Program-made: the position numbers and the translations under genes
In this document: positions 39,521 to 49,363 of the stretch, piece by piece
Layout: every line of letters begins with the position of its first letter
Numbering within the stretch: the first letter of the stretch is position 1
The notes under the pieces: generated by a model
Told to the model about the DNA's origin: nothing
Database searches by the model: none
The model's input: only the letters and a program-made list of their open reading frames with translations
NCBI GenBank assembly: GCA_913055805.1
Contig: CAJXLF010000001.1
Coordinates: forward strand, 1 to 64,000
Reading direction: 5' to 3'
Source of the DNA: an uncultured Salinisphaerales bacterium
GTDB taxonomy: Bacteria; Pseudomonadota; Gammaproteobacteria; Nevskiales; CAJXLF01
Length of the DNA: 64,000 bases

Positions 39521-40144
39521 ATGCCGCGTCCAGCCTTGTCCGTTGATGAAGTCGAAAGCATGCGCCAGCGCATGATCGATGCCGCGTTGCAGTTGTATAT
39601 AAAGGAAGGTTACGAGGCGGTGAGTTTTCGTCGCCTGGCCGCGGTCATGGGCATCAGTCACACGCTGCCCTACCGCTATTTCGAGAGCAAGGAAGATCTT
39701 TTCGCCCAGGTGCGGGTGGATTGTTTTCGTCGTTTTTTCGAGCTGTTACGCGAGAGCGATCCACTGGACAAGGGGCCGATACAGCGTATCTATCTGTTGT
39801 CGCGGGCCGTGATCGATTATCTGCAAAAGCGGCCGGAGGAATTCCGGCTGATGTTTGCCATGCGGCAGCCGCCGCTGGAGCGATATCCCGAATTGCTGCA
39901 TATACGTCAGCAGGCCTTTGATTATCTGGTGGGCATTGTGGAGCAGGCGCACAAGGCCGGGCTGGTGGAACGCGATCCGCGCACGGTCATGCATATTGCC
40001 TGGGCCACGACACACGGCCTGCTATCCCTGCACGCGGCCGACCAGTTGGTGCATGGCCGCAAACTCAATCAACTCACCGAACCCATGGTGGAAATCGTGC
40101 TGGGGCCGATATTCGGCAGCGAACCCGGCCTGGAGGCAACATGA
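39521..40144 (+). CDS. TetR-family regulator of desaturase
   Basis: A 207-residue TetR protein; helix-turn-helix SFRRLAAVMGISHTLPYRYFESKEDLF (about 35-61). ATG 39521 is chosen because the upstream in-frame GTG at 39509 falls within the operator palindrome. Its stop overlaps the start of the desaturase gene (40141), so regulator and enzyme are one unit. The C-terminal domain (TetR_C_WHG-like pattern ATTHGLLSLHAADQL) is often tied to fatty-acid or lipid genes. Confidence 0.9.
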   Translation: MPRPALSVDEVESMRQRMIDAALQLYIKEGYEAVSFRRLAAVMGISHTLPYRYFESKEDLFAQVRVDCFRRFFELLRESDPLDKGPIQRIYLLSRAVIDYLQKRPEEFRLMFAMRQPPLERYPELLHIRQQAFDYLVGIVEQAHKAGLVERDPRTVMHIAWATTHGLLSLHAADQLVHGRKLNQLTEPMVEIVLGPIFGSEPGLEAT

Positions 40145-41061
40145 ATCCTGCAGGTGAAATTCTCCGGCAGCAGACACCGGAGGTGCTGGCCGCTGCCAAA
40201 CGTCTGAGCCGCGCGCCGAAGATCGCCTGGCGCACCATTGGCATCCTTATCTACTGCATCGCCAGTTTTGTCGTGGTCGATACGTTGGCCGTGCTGGGCT
40301 ATCTGCCTCTATGGGCCGGTATGCTCATCAATGGCGTGACCGCCTATTACCTTTTCAGTGTGGTGCATGATGCCATTCACGGTGCCGTGTCCAGCAACGC
40401 CCGCATCAACGACTGGGTAGGGCGCATCGCACTGCTGAGTTTTCTGCCACAGGTTACGCTGGAGCTGTTTCGCTGGGGGCATATCCGCCATCACCGACTG
40501 GCCAGCGGCGCGCTGGATCCCGACCGCTGGATGCATGTCGGGCCCTGGTGGCAGCTGCCATTGCGCTGGGTGACGGTGGATTTCTATTACCTGTATTACG
40601 TGCTCAAGCACGGCGATACGAAAGCGCATCGTTATCTGAGGCAGTCGATGGTTACAGTGGCCGGCACGGTTCTGGCGGCGAGCACTATCATTGCTGCCGG
40701 TTACGGTTGGGAACTGCTGTTTCTGTGGTTCATCCCGGCGCGGATTACCAAGCTGCTGGTGGGCTTTTCATTCTTCTGGCTGCCGCATGTACCGCATGAC
40801 GTGAGCCAGGAAGAGAACTACACGCGGGCCACTACCGTGCGTCTGGGTAACGAGTGGCTGATGTCGCCGTTACTGCAGTGGCAGAATTTTCATCTGATGC
40901 ATCACATGTTTCCGTCCGCGCCGTTCTACAACAACGCGCGGTTATGGCATCTGCTGGAACCGTCTTTGCGGCGGTACGATCTGGCGATTCAGAGCGGCTG
41001 GCGTATCCACCCGGAGATTCATGTGGCGGAGAAGGACTCAGCCCTTGTAGCGCATCAGTAG
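40141..41061 (+). CDS. Fatty-acid desaturase/hydroxylase family membrane protein
   Basis: A 306-residue membrane di-iron enzyme. The three histidine boxes are H76-DAI-H80, H114-IR-HH118 and H251-LM-HH255, with an extra HVPHD at 216-220. Four to five membrane spans lie between them. The short H-x3-H first box and HVPHD resemble beta-carotene hydroxylase-like and DesB-like desaturases, so the reaction (desaturation or hydroxylation) is not certain. The ATG overlaps the TetR stop. The end overlaps the convergent SPOR gene by 24 bp. Confidence 0.88.
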   Translation: MNPAGEILRQQTPEVLAAAKRLSRAPKIAWRTIGILIYCIASFVVVDTLAVLGYLPLWAGMLINGVTAYYLFSVVHDAIHGAVSSNARINDWVGRIALLSFLPQVTLELFRWGHIRHHRLASGALDPDRWMHVGPWWQLPLRWVTVDFYYLYYVLKHGDTKAHRYLRQSMVTVAGTVLAASTIIAAGYGWELLFLWFIPARITKLLVGFSFFWLPHVPHDVSQEENYTRATTVRLGNEWLMSPLLQWQNFHLMHHMFPSAPFYNNARLWHLLEPSLRRYDLAIQSGWRIHPEIHVAEKDSALVAHQ

Positions 41062-41667
41062 CGACTCGATACCATTGTCGCGCAGCGTCTTGAGCATGCC
41101 GTTGACCTTTTCCAGGTTCTTCTCCGGCCCTACGCGCACGCGGTACCAGGTGGTGGCGCCATCGATGGTGACTTTCTCGATCTCGGACTCCACGCCCAGC
41201 ATCGCCATCTTGGCCTTGCGCTTGTCGGCGTCTTCATAGGTCTTGAAGGAGCCCGCCTGAATGATATAGCGGCCCGGTTCTTCCACCTGCTTCGGGGTCT
41301 GGGCGGCCGCCGGCTTGTTCTGCTGTGCCGGGCCTTCCTGCTGTATCACGATTTCGTAATTGGGCAGCATTTCGTAAAACGCGAAACGGCTGGGTTCCTT
41401 GGGCGGCAGGCCATTGGCGTCCCGCGCAGGTTTGTCGCTGCCCTGCTGGGCAGCTGGCGGTACGCTGTTCTCGCTGTCACCGCTCAGGGGCTTGTAGTAG
41501 ATGTACACGCCCGCAGCAATGGCCAGGCCCAGGCTGAGACCGGCGAACATGGATATCCAGCCCGGCAGACCTCCCGGTTTCTTGCTGCTGCTGCCGCGGC
41601 GGGGCTTGGCGGCGGCGCGCCTGCGTTGGGGCGCGTTGCCGCGTCGGTGTGAATAGTCGCGTGCCAT
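41038..41667 (-). CDS. SPOR-domain cell-division protein (FtsN-like)
   Basis: A 209-residue protein with a basic cytoplasmic start ([10 protein letters not shown]...KPRRGSSSKK), one membrane span near 36-58, a proline-rich periplasmic linker and a C-terminal SPOR domain (GRYIIQAGSFKTYEDADKRK to the end), which binds denuded peptidoglycan at the septum. This order, with argS immediately upstream, is the normal gammaproteobacterial context for FtsN-like proteins. ATG 41667 overlaps the argS stop codon (TAATG). An upstream in-frame start would read into argS. Confidence 0.9.
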   Translation of the reverse strand: MARDYSHRRGNAPQRRRAAAKPRRGSSSKKPGGLPGWISMFAGLSLGLAIAAGVYIYYKPLSGDSENSVPPAAQQGSDKPARDANGLPPKEPSRFAFYEMLPNYEIVIQQEGPAQQNKPAAAQTPKQVEEPGRYIIQAGSFKTYEDADKRKAKMAMLGVESEIEKVTIDGATTWYRVRVGPEKNLEKVNGMLKTLRDNGIESLLMRYKG

Positions 41668-43427
41668 TACATTCTTTCCGGGGCGCTTACGCCCAGTAGG
41701 GTCAGTCCATTGTAGATCACCTGCCGCACAGCCGAGATGAGGCACAGCCGGGCATTACGCAGGTCAGCGTCGTCCACCAGAAACTGATGAGCGTTGTAGT
41801 AGCTGTGAAAGCCGTCCGCCAGATCACGCAGGTAATGCGCCAGCGTGTGGGGGGCAGTCTGCGTTGCGGCCTGTTGCAGCAGTTCCGGGTAGCGGGTGAG
41901 CTGGGTAAGCAGCGCTTCCTCATGCGACTCGGCCAGACGCGGCAAAGCAGCTTCGCCGTTGGCCTGGTCAAAGCTGAAACCCTTTTCCTGCATCTGTTCG
42001 AACACCCGGCAGACACGGGCATGCGCATACTGGATGTAGTACACCGGATTGTCATTGCTCTGCGACTTGGCCAGTTCCAGGTCGAAATCCAGCGGTACGT
42101 CATTGGAGCGCATCACGTAGAAAAAGCGGGCCGCATCGTTACCCACTTCCTCGCGCAGTTCGCGCAGGGTGATGAATTCACCGGAACGGGTCGACATCTG
42201 CTGTTTCTCGCCGCCGCGGAACAGGCTGACAAATTGCACCAGCCGCACATCCAGTACGTCATCATGGCCTGTCAGCGCTTGCACCGCGCCGGCCACGCGT
42301 TTGATGTAGCCGTGATGGTCGGCGCCCCAGATGTCGACCAGGTGGCTATAACCCCGGTCCAGCTTGTTGACGTGATAGGCCACGTCCGAAGCGAAGTAGG
42401 TGTGTTCGCCATTGCTGCGGATCAGCACGCGGTCTTTTTCGTCACCGTAATCCGTGGACTTGAACCAGAGCGCGCCTTCTTCGGTCTTGGTGTGACCGCT
42501 GGCCTTGAGCCGTTCGATGCCGGTGTCGCGGGCATCATTGACGACCAGCGAGCGCTCCGAAAACCACTCGTCGTAGTTCACGCCGAATTCGGCCAGGTCG
42601 TCGCGGATGTCATCCAGGATACGGGTCAGGCCCTTCTGGAATACCGTTTCGTAGTCGTCAGGACCCAGCAGACGTTTGGCGCTGGCGATCAGGCCATCGA
42701 TATGGGCTTCCTTGTCGCCGCCGTCAGCTTCATCGGCGGGGACGGCCTCGAATACTTCTGAGGCATTGCGACGGAAAGCCTCGCCGTGTTCACTGATCAG
42801 TTCAGCCGCATAGTCGCCGATGTAGTCGCCCTGATAACCGTTTTTCGGAAAGCTGAATGTCTCGCCGCAGGCCTGCAGATAGCGCAACCAGACACTGGTG
42901 CCGAGGATGTCCATCTGGCGGCCGGCGTCATTGACATAGTATTCGCGATGAACGTCATGGCCGGCAGCTTCCAGAAGATTGGCCACCGTGGCGCCGAAGG
43001 CGGCGCCACGGCCATGACCGACGTGCAGCGGTCCTGTGGGATTGGCGGAAACAAATTCGACCAGGGTTTTGGGGCCGCTGCCTGTCGCGGCGCGGCCATA
43101 GGTTTCACCTTCAGCCAGGATCCTGCCGATGACAGCAGTCTGGGCATGCTTGGTGAGGTAAAAGTTAATGAAGCCGGGGCCGGCGATTTCAACTTTTTCC
43201 ACTTCCCCGGAAGCGGGCAGGGTATCCACAATGGCCTGGGCCAGGTCGCGGGGTGGTTTGCCGGCTTTCTTGGCCAGCGTCAGCGCCACGTTGCAGGCGT
43301 AGTCGCCATGTGCTGCATCACGGGTGCGTTCTATCTGTACCGCGTCCGGCAGATCTATATCAGCCAGGGGGCCGGACTGGAGTGAGTCCAGGGCCTGAAG
43401 TACGAGCTGCTGCAGTAAATCTTTCAT
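41667..43427 (-). CDS. argS: Arginyl-tRNA synthetase
   Basis: A 586-residue class I synthetase. HVGH (135-138, in [13 protein letters not shown]) is the HIGH motif and [12 protein letters not shown] matches the family's altered KMSKS loop. The N-terminal Add1 domain (first 110 residues) and the C-terminal DALR anticodon domain ([16 protein letters not shown] onward) are present. Length is normal (about 577 in E. coli). ATG 43427 is chosen over a start 12 codons upstream because MKDLLQQL matches family N-termini. Confidence 0.96.
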   Translation of the reverse strand: MKDLLQQLVLQALDSLQSGPLADIDLPDAVQIERTRDAAHGDYACNVALTLAKKAGKPPRDLAQAIVDTLPASGEVEKVEIAGPGFINFYLTKHAQTAVIGRILAEGETYGRAATGSGPKTLVEFVSANPTGPLHVGHGRGAAFGATVANLLEAAGHDVHREYYVNDAGRQMDILGTSVWLRYLQACGETFSFPKNGYQGDYIGDYAAELISEHGEAFRRNASEVFEAVPADEADGGDKEAHIDGLIASAKRLLGPDDYETVFQKGLTRILDDIRDDLAEFGVNYDEWFSERSLVVNDARDTGIERLKASGHTKTEEGALWFKSTDYGDEKDRVLIRSNGEHTYFASDVAYHVNKLDRGYSHLVDIWGADHHGYIKRVAGAVQALTGHDDVLDVRLVQFVSLFRGGEKQQMSTRSGEFITLRELREEVGNDAARFFYVMRSNDVPLDFDLELAKSQSNDNPVYYIQYAHARVCRVFEQMQEKGFSFDQANGEAALPRLAESHEEALLTQLTRYPELLQQAATQTAPHTLAHYLRDLADGFHSYYNAHQFLVDDADLRNARLCLISAVRQVIYNGLTLLGVSAPERM

Positions 43428-43525
43428 GAATACGGATTCGAGGCTGGAAACGGGGCGGGCCAAAGGCGCGCATTTTACACCAGCGGCGCCCCCGAACTGA
43501 ATGCGGGCCCGGCTTTGGGTGGTGG

Positions 43526-45724
43526 CTACAGCATATCTGCAGGATCCACATCAACCGACCAGCGCACCTTGCGTGCAAGGCGGGCTTTGCTCAGGGCCGG
43601 CACCAGCTGGTCCAGAAGTTTGTGCAAGGCGGGTCTTTGCTGTGCCTGGATGAGTAACTGGGCCCGGTAACGGCCCGCCCGGCGTTCCATCGGCGCTGGC
43701 ACTGCCTCCCAGATATCCAGGCCGTTGCTGCCGAAGCTGCGGGCGGTAGCGGCAGCCTGCTGCAGGAATTGCAGGGGGACCTGGCTGTCAGTTGCCTCGG
43801 CGCGGAGCAGGCAGAGATGGCCGAAAGGTGGATAGCCGGCGGCCTCACGTTCCGCCAGCGCCTGGCGGGCAAATGCGGCGTAACCGTCACGCAGCAGCCC
43901 CAGCAGAAGTGGATGGTCAGGATGATGTGTCTGTATGAAAACTTCCCCGGGCCGTTTGCCGCGGCCGGCGCGTCCCGCTACCTGGGTGATGAGCTGGGCC
44001 ATGCGTTCCGGCGCGCGGAAGTCGATGCCGAACAGGCCACCGTCGGCATTAAGAATCCCGACCAGGGAAATCTGGTGAAAATCATGACCCTTGGCCAGCA
44101 TCTGCGTGCCAATGAGTATGCGCGCCCTTTGGCTGCCAACGTCGTCCAGCATTTCCTGCAGGGCATTCTTGCGCCGCGTGGTATCCCGGTCGATGCGGAC
44201 CAGGCCGGTATCGGGATAGCGTTCCTTCAGAAATGCCTCGACGCGTTCCGTACCCACGCCCTGGGCCTGGAATTCCCTGCCGCCGCATTCCGGGCAGGTG
44301 GGAGGCACCGGCCGGTCGCTGCCGCAATGATGACAGCGCAAGCGGGCATGATTGCGATGATAGGTGAGCTGAATATCGCAGCGCCGGCAATCGGCCACCC
44401 AGCCACAGTCGTGACAGGTGAGCGTGGGGGCGAAACCGCGCCGGTTGAGAAACAGCATGACCTGGCCGTTTTCGGCCAGATGGCGATCCATGTGCTTGAG
44501 CAGGCTTGCCGAGAGCCCTTCGGACATGGGTTGCCGGCGCAGGTCGATGACTTCACTGTGCGGGGCCGCGGCGTTGCCGGCCCGTTCGGGCAGTCTGGCG
44601 TGTTGGTAGCGTCCGCTGCGGGCGTTATGCAGGCTTTCCAGCGACGGCGTTGCGCTGCCCAGCGTTACCGGCACATTGAGCAACTGCGCCCGGCGCACGG
44701 CGACATCCCGCGCGGAATAACGCAGGCCGTCCTGCTGTTTATAGGAAGCATCGTGCTCTTCGTCGACAATGATTGCCCCGGGCCTTGCCAGAGGCGTGAA
44801 AACGGCTGAGCGGGTACCGATAACCACTTCGGCATGACCGCGGGCGGCTCGCTGCCAGGCGTGCAGGCGTTCACCCTCGGCCAGGCCTGAGTGCAGAACT
44901 GCGGGTTCGCTGCCAAGGCGTTCGGCAAAGCGTGCAATGAGTGCCGGGGTCAGGCCGATTTCGGGCACCAGTATCAGAGTCTGGCGACCGGCTTTCGCCT
45001 GACTGCGGGCAATGGCCAGATAGACCTCGGTTTTACCGCTGCCAGTCACCCCTTCCAGCAGTCCGGGGTGGAAGCCATGTTTGTCCGGCAACAAACTGCT
45101 TATGGCGGATTGCTGTGCCGTATTCAATGCCGGGCCGGGGTGACAACTACGGGCAGGCTCGGCCCCGAGTGTTGTGGCCTTGATCCAGCCTCTGTCGCTC
45201 AAGGTTCTCAGCTGAGCCGCAGTGGTGCCGGTATCCGCCTTCAGGCTTTCCTCGCGGGTCTCGCCCCGGTCATTGAGGAAACGCAGTATGGATTGCTGGC
45301 GTATGGCCCTGGCCAGGCGTTTGTCCTCATTCAGGGCCTTGCTGCCCTCCTGCGTAATGCGCCAGCCCCGCGCCAGCTGGTTTTTCGCCGCCTGCCCCTT
45401 GCGTAGCGCGCCTGGCAGTGCCGTGGCAATCACTTCGCCGAGCGGATGGTGGTAGTAATCAGCCACCCAGTGGCAGAGTGTCAGCCAGTCCCGGGAAACA
45501 ACGGCCTTGTGGTCAAGAATCTGCTCTACCGGTTTGAGCGCGGAGGAGTCCAGATCACTGTTCCCTGGCAGATCTACCACCATGCCGGTGAGTTTGCGCC
45601 GGCCGAAAGAGACCTGCACACGCGCACCCACCTCAACGTTTTCACGGGCGGGTGCAAGGTAGTCAAAGCATTGATACAACGGCGTGGGGACAGCCACGCG
45701 CAGAATCCGATCAGTATCCGGCAT
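43526..45724 (-). CDS. priA: Primosomal protein N', replication-restart helicase
   Basis: A 732-residue PriA. An N-terminal 3'-DNA-binding domain is followed by the helicase with Walker A GVTGSGKT (225-232), DEEHD (about 316-320), and the zinc-binding insert [13 protein letters not shown] / [17 protein letters not shown]. The C-terminal domain ends the protein. It reloads DnaB at stalled forks. Two DnaA-box-like sequences lie 56-115 bp upstream of its start, in the gap before lemA. Confidence 0.97.
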   Translation of the reverse strand: MPDTDRILRVAVPTPLYQCFDYLAPARENVEVGARVQVSFGRRKLTGMVVDLPGNSDLDSSALKPVEQILDHKAVVSRDWLTLCHWVADYYHHPLGEVIATALPGALRKGQAAKNQLARGWRITQEGSKALNEDKRLARAIRQQSILRFLNDRGETREESLKADTGTTAAQLRTLSDRGWIKATTLGAEPARSCHPGPALNTAQQSAISSLLPDKHGFHPGLLEGVTGSGKTEVYLAIARSQAKAGRQTLILVPEIGLTPALIARFAERLGSEPAVLHSGLAEGERLHAWQRAARGHAEVVIGTRSAVFTPLARPGAIIVDEEHDASYKQQDGLRYSARDVAVRRAQLLNVPVTLGSATPSLESLHNARSGRYQHARLPERAGNAAAPHSEVIDLRRQPMSEGLSASLLKHMDRHLAENGQVMLFLNRRGFAPTLTCHDCGWVADCRRCDIQLTYHRNHARLRCHHCGSDRPVPPTCPECGGREFQAQGVGTERVEAFLKERYPDTGLVRIDRDTTRRKNALQEMLDDVGSQRARILIGTQMLAKGHDFHQISLVGILNADGGLFGIDFRAPERMAQLITQVAGRAGRGKRPGEVFIQTHHPDHPLLLGLLRDGYAAFARQALAEREAAGYPPFGHLCLLRAEATDSQVPLQFLQQAAATARSFGSNGLDIWEAVPAPMERRAGRYRAQLLIQAQQRPALHKLLDQLVPALSKARLARKVRWSVDVDPADML

Positions 45725-46195
45725 GGGCGTACTTTAGCAGTTCCTTTGCCCAAATCCGGATAGACGATTCAGCCACAGCTTATCCACAGGTTTTTCATGG
45801 TCTCAAAATGCGTGGAACCGTGAAACCACTTGTGGATAACTATGGGGATAGCTTTTCCGGGGCAGCATTGCCCCCTGTGCAGGTTGGTTTTTTTGACACC
45901 TGTCAATATGCGGATAGTGCTTTATTTTATAAATAAATCAAAAAGTTAAAAGTGATACATAAGACGTATCTGTAATTTTCCTACATGCGAGTAAGAATTT
46001 TCTGACATCGGTGACATATGTGCATAAGTGGTGCGAAAAAATTGACGATTGGGGCCGGCTAAACCACAAGGCAGGGGTGCAGTCAAGAGCGGGAAAAGAC
46101 CCAGAAACGGCAATAACTTACAAAATTGCAAGACCTCGGGGAAATGTTTTTCAGGCAGGATTTTGCTTGCCGGAAATGGTCACTTGGGGTAGAAG
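45725..46195. other. 471-bp gap between priA and lemA with DnaA-box-like sites
   Basis: TTATCCACA (45780-45788) and the inverse TGTGGATAA (45831-45839) are perfect matches to the strong DnaA box. TTGACA-CC-TGTCAA (45893-45906) is a palindrome that could be a Crp/Fnr-type site or part of a promoter. The stretch 45905-45965 is very AT-rich. No gene of convincing quality is present. It must hold the priA promoter on the left and the lemA promoter on the right. Confidence 0.5.
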
Positions 46196-46732
46196 ATGGC
46201 GATGTCCTGGGGAATAACAATCGCTTTACTGGCCGCGCTGGTCTATCTGATCTGGCTGTACAACCGTCTGGTGCATGATAGCAATACGGTGTTGGCCGCC
46301 TGGAGTGACATTGACGTGCAGTTGAAGCGCAGGCACGACCTGATTCCGAAGCTGGTGGAAGCCGTCAGGGCCTATGCGGATTACGAGCAGGCGACTTTCA
46401 GCCGGGTCACCGAATTGCGTCGCAGCAGCGCAATGGCCAGGGCTTCCTCGCGGTCTGCAGGAGAGATTGGACAACTGGAACAACGGCTTGGTGATGCCAT
46501 GCAGGGTTTGCTGGCCATTGCCGAGGCTTATCCTGACCTCAAGACTTCCGAGCAGTTTACCGGTCTGCAAGACGAGATCTCCGAAGTTGAGCAGGCCATC
46601 CAGTATGCGCGCCGTTATTACAACGGTGCGGTCAAGGCGTATAACGTCATGGTCGAGTCCTTCCCCAGTAATCTGGTGGCCGGCGTGTTTCGTTTCCGCC
46701 CGGCCGAGTACTTCGATTGGGAACCCGCGTGA
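46196..46732 (+). CDS. lemA: LemA family protein
   Basis: A 178-residue LemA protein: one N-terminal membrane anchor (ITIALLAALVYLIWLYNRLV) and a long helical body with the family core SDIDVQLKRRHDLIPKLVEAV and YYNGAVKAYNVMVESFPSNLVA. Function remains unclear, though LemA is commonly encoded with TPM or DUF2207 proteins, as here. GTAGAAG precedes the ATG. The stop overlaps the GTG start of the next gene (GTGA). Confidence 0.95.
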   Translation: MAMSWGITIALLAALVYLIWLYNRLVHDSNTVLAAWSDIDVQLKRRHDLIPKLVEAVRAYADYEQATFSRVTELRRSSAMARASSRSAGEIGQLEQRLGDAMQGLLAIAEAYPDLKTSEQFTGLQDEISEVEQAIQYARRYYNGAVKAYNVMVESFPSNLVAGVFRFRPAEYFDWEPA

Positions 46733-48612
46733 GAAAGATTTTTCTGATCCTGTTGCTGGCCTGGCCGCTGGCGGGTCAGGCCGATGAGCGCATTCTGTCT
46801 TTCGACAGTGAAATCGTCGTGCATGCCGATGGTTCACAGACCGTAACCGAGACCATACGTGTAAGGGCCGAGGGCAAGAAGATAAAGCGCGGCATTTACC
46901 GTGATTTTCCCACCACTTATAAAGGTCATGGCCGGCAATACAAGGTCGACTTCCAGGTCGTGGAGGTGCTCAGGGATGGCGGCAAGGAGGGCTGGCATAC
47001 CCAGCGCCTTTCCAACGGTATCCGGGTTTATATGGGGCGCAAGAATGTGTTGCTTGAGCCGGGGGACTACAGCTACCGTCTGACATACATTACGGATCGT
47101 CAGTTGGGGTTCTTTGATGAGCATGACGAGTTGTACTGGAATGTCACCGGCAATGGCTGGGATTTCGCCATAGACCGGGTCAGCGCAAGCCTGTTTTTGC
47201 CGCCGGCGGTGCCACTGACGCAAGTGAGGCCGATGGGCTATACCGGCAAGCAGGGCAGCCGCGGGCAGGATTATCGCGCCGGCCGGACCGATGCGGCGAT
47301 GGTGTACGAGACGCTGCGGCCACTGGGTCCCCGCGAGGGCCTGACCATTGTGGCGAGCTGGCCGAAGGGCTTCATACGCGAGCCCGCCTGGCAGGACGAA
47401 CTGGCCTGGCGCTGGCGTGACGAGCCCGGCATTTTCATTGTCTGGGGCGGGGCGCTGTTACTGCTGTTTTATTACTGGCTTGCCTGGTTGCGGGTCGGGC
47501 GCGATCCGGCTGCGGGTGTCATCGTGCCTGAATATGAACCTCCCGAGGGTTATTCGCCGGCTGCCGTGCGCCTGATCTACCGCATGGGTTACGACAACAA
47601 GATTGCTTCTGCGGCGTTGGTGGGCCTGGCAGTAAAGGGTGCGGTTACGCTCGAAGAGAATGATTCGGTCTATACCGTGAAACCCACGGGCGAAAGCCAG
47701 GCAGCGCTGGGCGAAGACGAGGCCACCTTGCTGGCCGGTATCGGCGCTTTGGGCATGACTTTCAGCAAGAGCCGGCATGAAAGGATTCGCCAGCTGCTCA
47801 AGTCGCATCGCGAAAAGCTGGACGATATGTATCGCAAACGCTACTACTACGCGAATCGCGGCTGGGTGATTCCGGGTTGGGTCCTGTCGGTGCTGGTGCT
47901 GGCCGTGGCAGGCTGGCAGTCAATCAACAGTTATGGTCCCGAAGCCCTGTTCTTTCTGTTCATGGCGGCGTTCTGTATCGGTTTCACGAGCCCGTTCCTG
48001 GTACAGCTGTGGCGTATGCGTCACCGCTACCACCGGGGCGTCGGTGACTGGCTGCGGTTGGTCATGACCGCTACGCCGGCCTTCTTTCTTATCGGCATGC
48101 TCAATGTCAGTGATCTGGCAGGCTTTCTTGGCGTCGTGCCCTGGCAGCTGCTGGCCGGCATGATCGCGATTATTCTGATTAATCTGCTGTATCACTATCT
48201 GATCAAGGCGCCGACGTTGCGAGGGCGCCGCCTTCTGGACCGGATCGAGGGCTTCAAGCGTTATCTCACCCTGGCTGAAGGCGATGAACTGAAGCTGCGT
48301 TATGCCAGTGCCGTGACGCCCGAGAAATTCGAGGCTTGTCTGCCCTACGCCATTGCCCTGGATGTGGAGACGGAATGGGCGGACCGCTTTGCCGCTGATC
48401 TACGCGAGGCGGGCAAAGATCCTTCAAATTATCGTAGCCGCTGGTATAGCGGCTCGGATTTTCGCGGAGTACGCGGGCTCTCCAGCTCCGTGGGCAGTGC
48501 CCTGGCCAGTTCCGTGGCTTCCGCCAGTACGCCCCCGGGTTCTTCTTCTGGCGGCGGGGGTGGTGGTTTCTCCGGCGGCGGCGGCGGAGGTGGCGGCGGC
48601 GGCGGCTGGTAA
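46729..48612 (+). CDS. DUF2207 membrane protein with glycine-rich tail
   Basis: A 627-residue protein: signal peptide (MRKIFLILLLAWPLAGQA), an extracytoplasmic DUF2207 domain (ERILSFDSEIVVHADGSQTVTETI, KRGIYRDFPT), membrane spans near residues 236-256, 388-408, 412-432 and 450-495, a cytoplasmic region, and a C-terminal run of glycines with S, F and a final W. Such GGGGFSGGG tails are typical of the family. The GTG start at 46729 overlaps the lemA stop, so the two are co-translated. Function is not known; the lemA partnership suggests an envelope role. Confidence 0.9.
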   Translation: MRKIFLILLLAWPLAGQADERILSFDSEIVVHADGSQTVTETIRVRAEGKKIKRGIYRDFPTTYKGHGRQYKVDFQVVEVLRDGGKEGWHTQRLSNGIRVYMGRKNVLLEPGDYSYRLTYITDRQLGFFDEHDELYWNVTGNGWDFAIDRVSASLFLPPAVPLTQVRPMGYTGKQGSRGQDYRAGRTDAAMVYETLRPLGPREGLTIVASWPKGFIREPAWQDELAWRWRDEPGIFIVWGGALLLLFYYWLAWLRVGRDPAAGVIVPEYEPPEGYSPAAVRLIYRMGYDNKIASAALVGLAVKGAVTLEENDSVYTVKPTGESQAALGEDEATLLAGIGALGMTFSKSRHERIRQLLKSHREKLDDMYRKRYYYANRGWVIPGWVLSVLVLAVAGWQSINSYGPEALFFLFMAAFCIGFTSPFLVQLWRMRHRYHRGVGDWLRLVMTATPAFFLIGMLNVSDLAGFLGVVPWQLLAGMIAIILINLLYHYLIKAPTLRGRRLLDRIEGFKRYLTLAEGDELKLRYASAVTPEKFEACLPYAIALDVETEWADRFAADLREAGKDPSNYRSRWYSGSDFRGVRGLSSSVGSALASSVASASTPPGSSSGGGGGGFSGGGGGGGGGGGW

Positions 48613-48691
48613 GCCTGCAAGTCGGTCGCCAAACAGCTATTATCCTTTTGCATAAAGGCCTGGAAGCAAAACCCATAAAGAGGAGACCGTT

Positions 48692-49108
48692 ATGAAGAAC
48701 TTGTTTACGGTACTTTTGCTGGGTCTCGGACTGACGGGAGCCGCGCTCGCCGGAGAACTGCTGGCCAGAACCTCGGAAACCGGCATCAGGTATTACGTGG
48801 GTGGTGTGGGTATCGATCAGCGAGAGGCCCTGGCCGAGCAATTTGGTGGTTATTCACTGCGCGTGGAAGTGGCCGAAAAGGGCGGCGCCTATACGGCTGA
48901 TGTATTGATGCGGATATATGCCGCCGATGGATCCAAGCAACTCGATGTGCTGCAGAATGGGCCCATATTGGTGGCAGACCTTCCGCCGGGACAATACCGT
49001 CTGGAAGCTGAACAGTTCGGTCAGCAGCAAACGAAAAAAGTCACCGTCAAAGGCGATCGTCAGACCAGGATAACCTTCCTCTGGGCGCCGCCGGGGAACG
49101 GACTGTAA
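48692..49108 (+). CDS. Secreted protein of unknown function
   Basis: A 138-residue protein with a signal peptide (MKNLFTVLLLGLGLTGAALA) followed by beta-rich sequence. VLMRIYAADGSKQLDVLQNGPILVADLPPGQYRLEAEQFGQQQTKKVTV looks like a carboxypeptidase-regulatory-type (transthyretin-like) beta-sandwich, where DLPPGQYRL is the usual core. AGAGGAGACC lies 8 bp before the ATG. It follows the LemA-DUF2207 pair by 79 bp. Role unknown. Confidence 0.75.
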   Translation: MKNLFTVLLLGLGLTGAALAGELLARTSETGIRYYVGGVGIDQREALAEQFGGYSLRVEVAEKGGAYTADVLMRIYAADGSKQLDVLQNGPILVADLPPGQYRLEAEQFGQQQTKKVTVKGDRQTRITFLWAPPGNGL

Positions 49109-49138
49109 AAGAGACAGTGAAAATAATCAGGGAGTGAC

Positions 49139-49354
49139 ATGACGCAATCACTGGAACAGGCCCTGGGTCTCGAGCCCGGGACACTGGCATTTCTGGAATA
49201 TTTTTCTGAAGAGGAGCAGGCGCGGTTGCTGTCCTTGTTCGAGACGGCGCAGACCGGGCAGCGCCAGCGGGTGGACGAGGCGATTGAGTCAGGCCTTCAG
49301 ATTGTCCCCGGCTTTTTGCGCAAGACCCTGCGCAAGATACTGGGTAGTCGATGA
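49139..49354 (+). CDS. Small helical protein of unknown function
   Basis: A 71-residue, charged, wholly helical-looking protein (LEQALGLEPGTLAFLEYF, EEEQARLLSLFETAQTG). GGGAG lies 7 bp before the ATG. It ends 9 bp before the helical-repeat protein gene, so the two are probably translated together and may form a complex. No family recognised. Confidence 0.65.
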   Translation: MTQSLEQALGLEPGTLAFLEYFSEEEQARLLSLFETAQTGQRQRVDEAIESGLQIVPGFLRKTLRKILGSR

Positions 49355-49363
49355 GGGTTGCGC

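Noticed and set aside
43769-44809. 346-codon plus-strand frame inside priA
   Set aside because: Antisense to the helicase and zinc regions of PriA; no ribosome-binding site or homology pattern.
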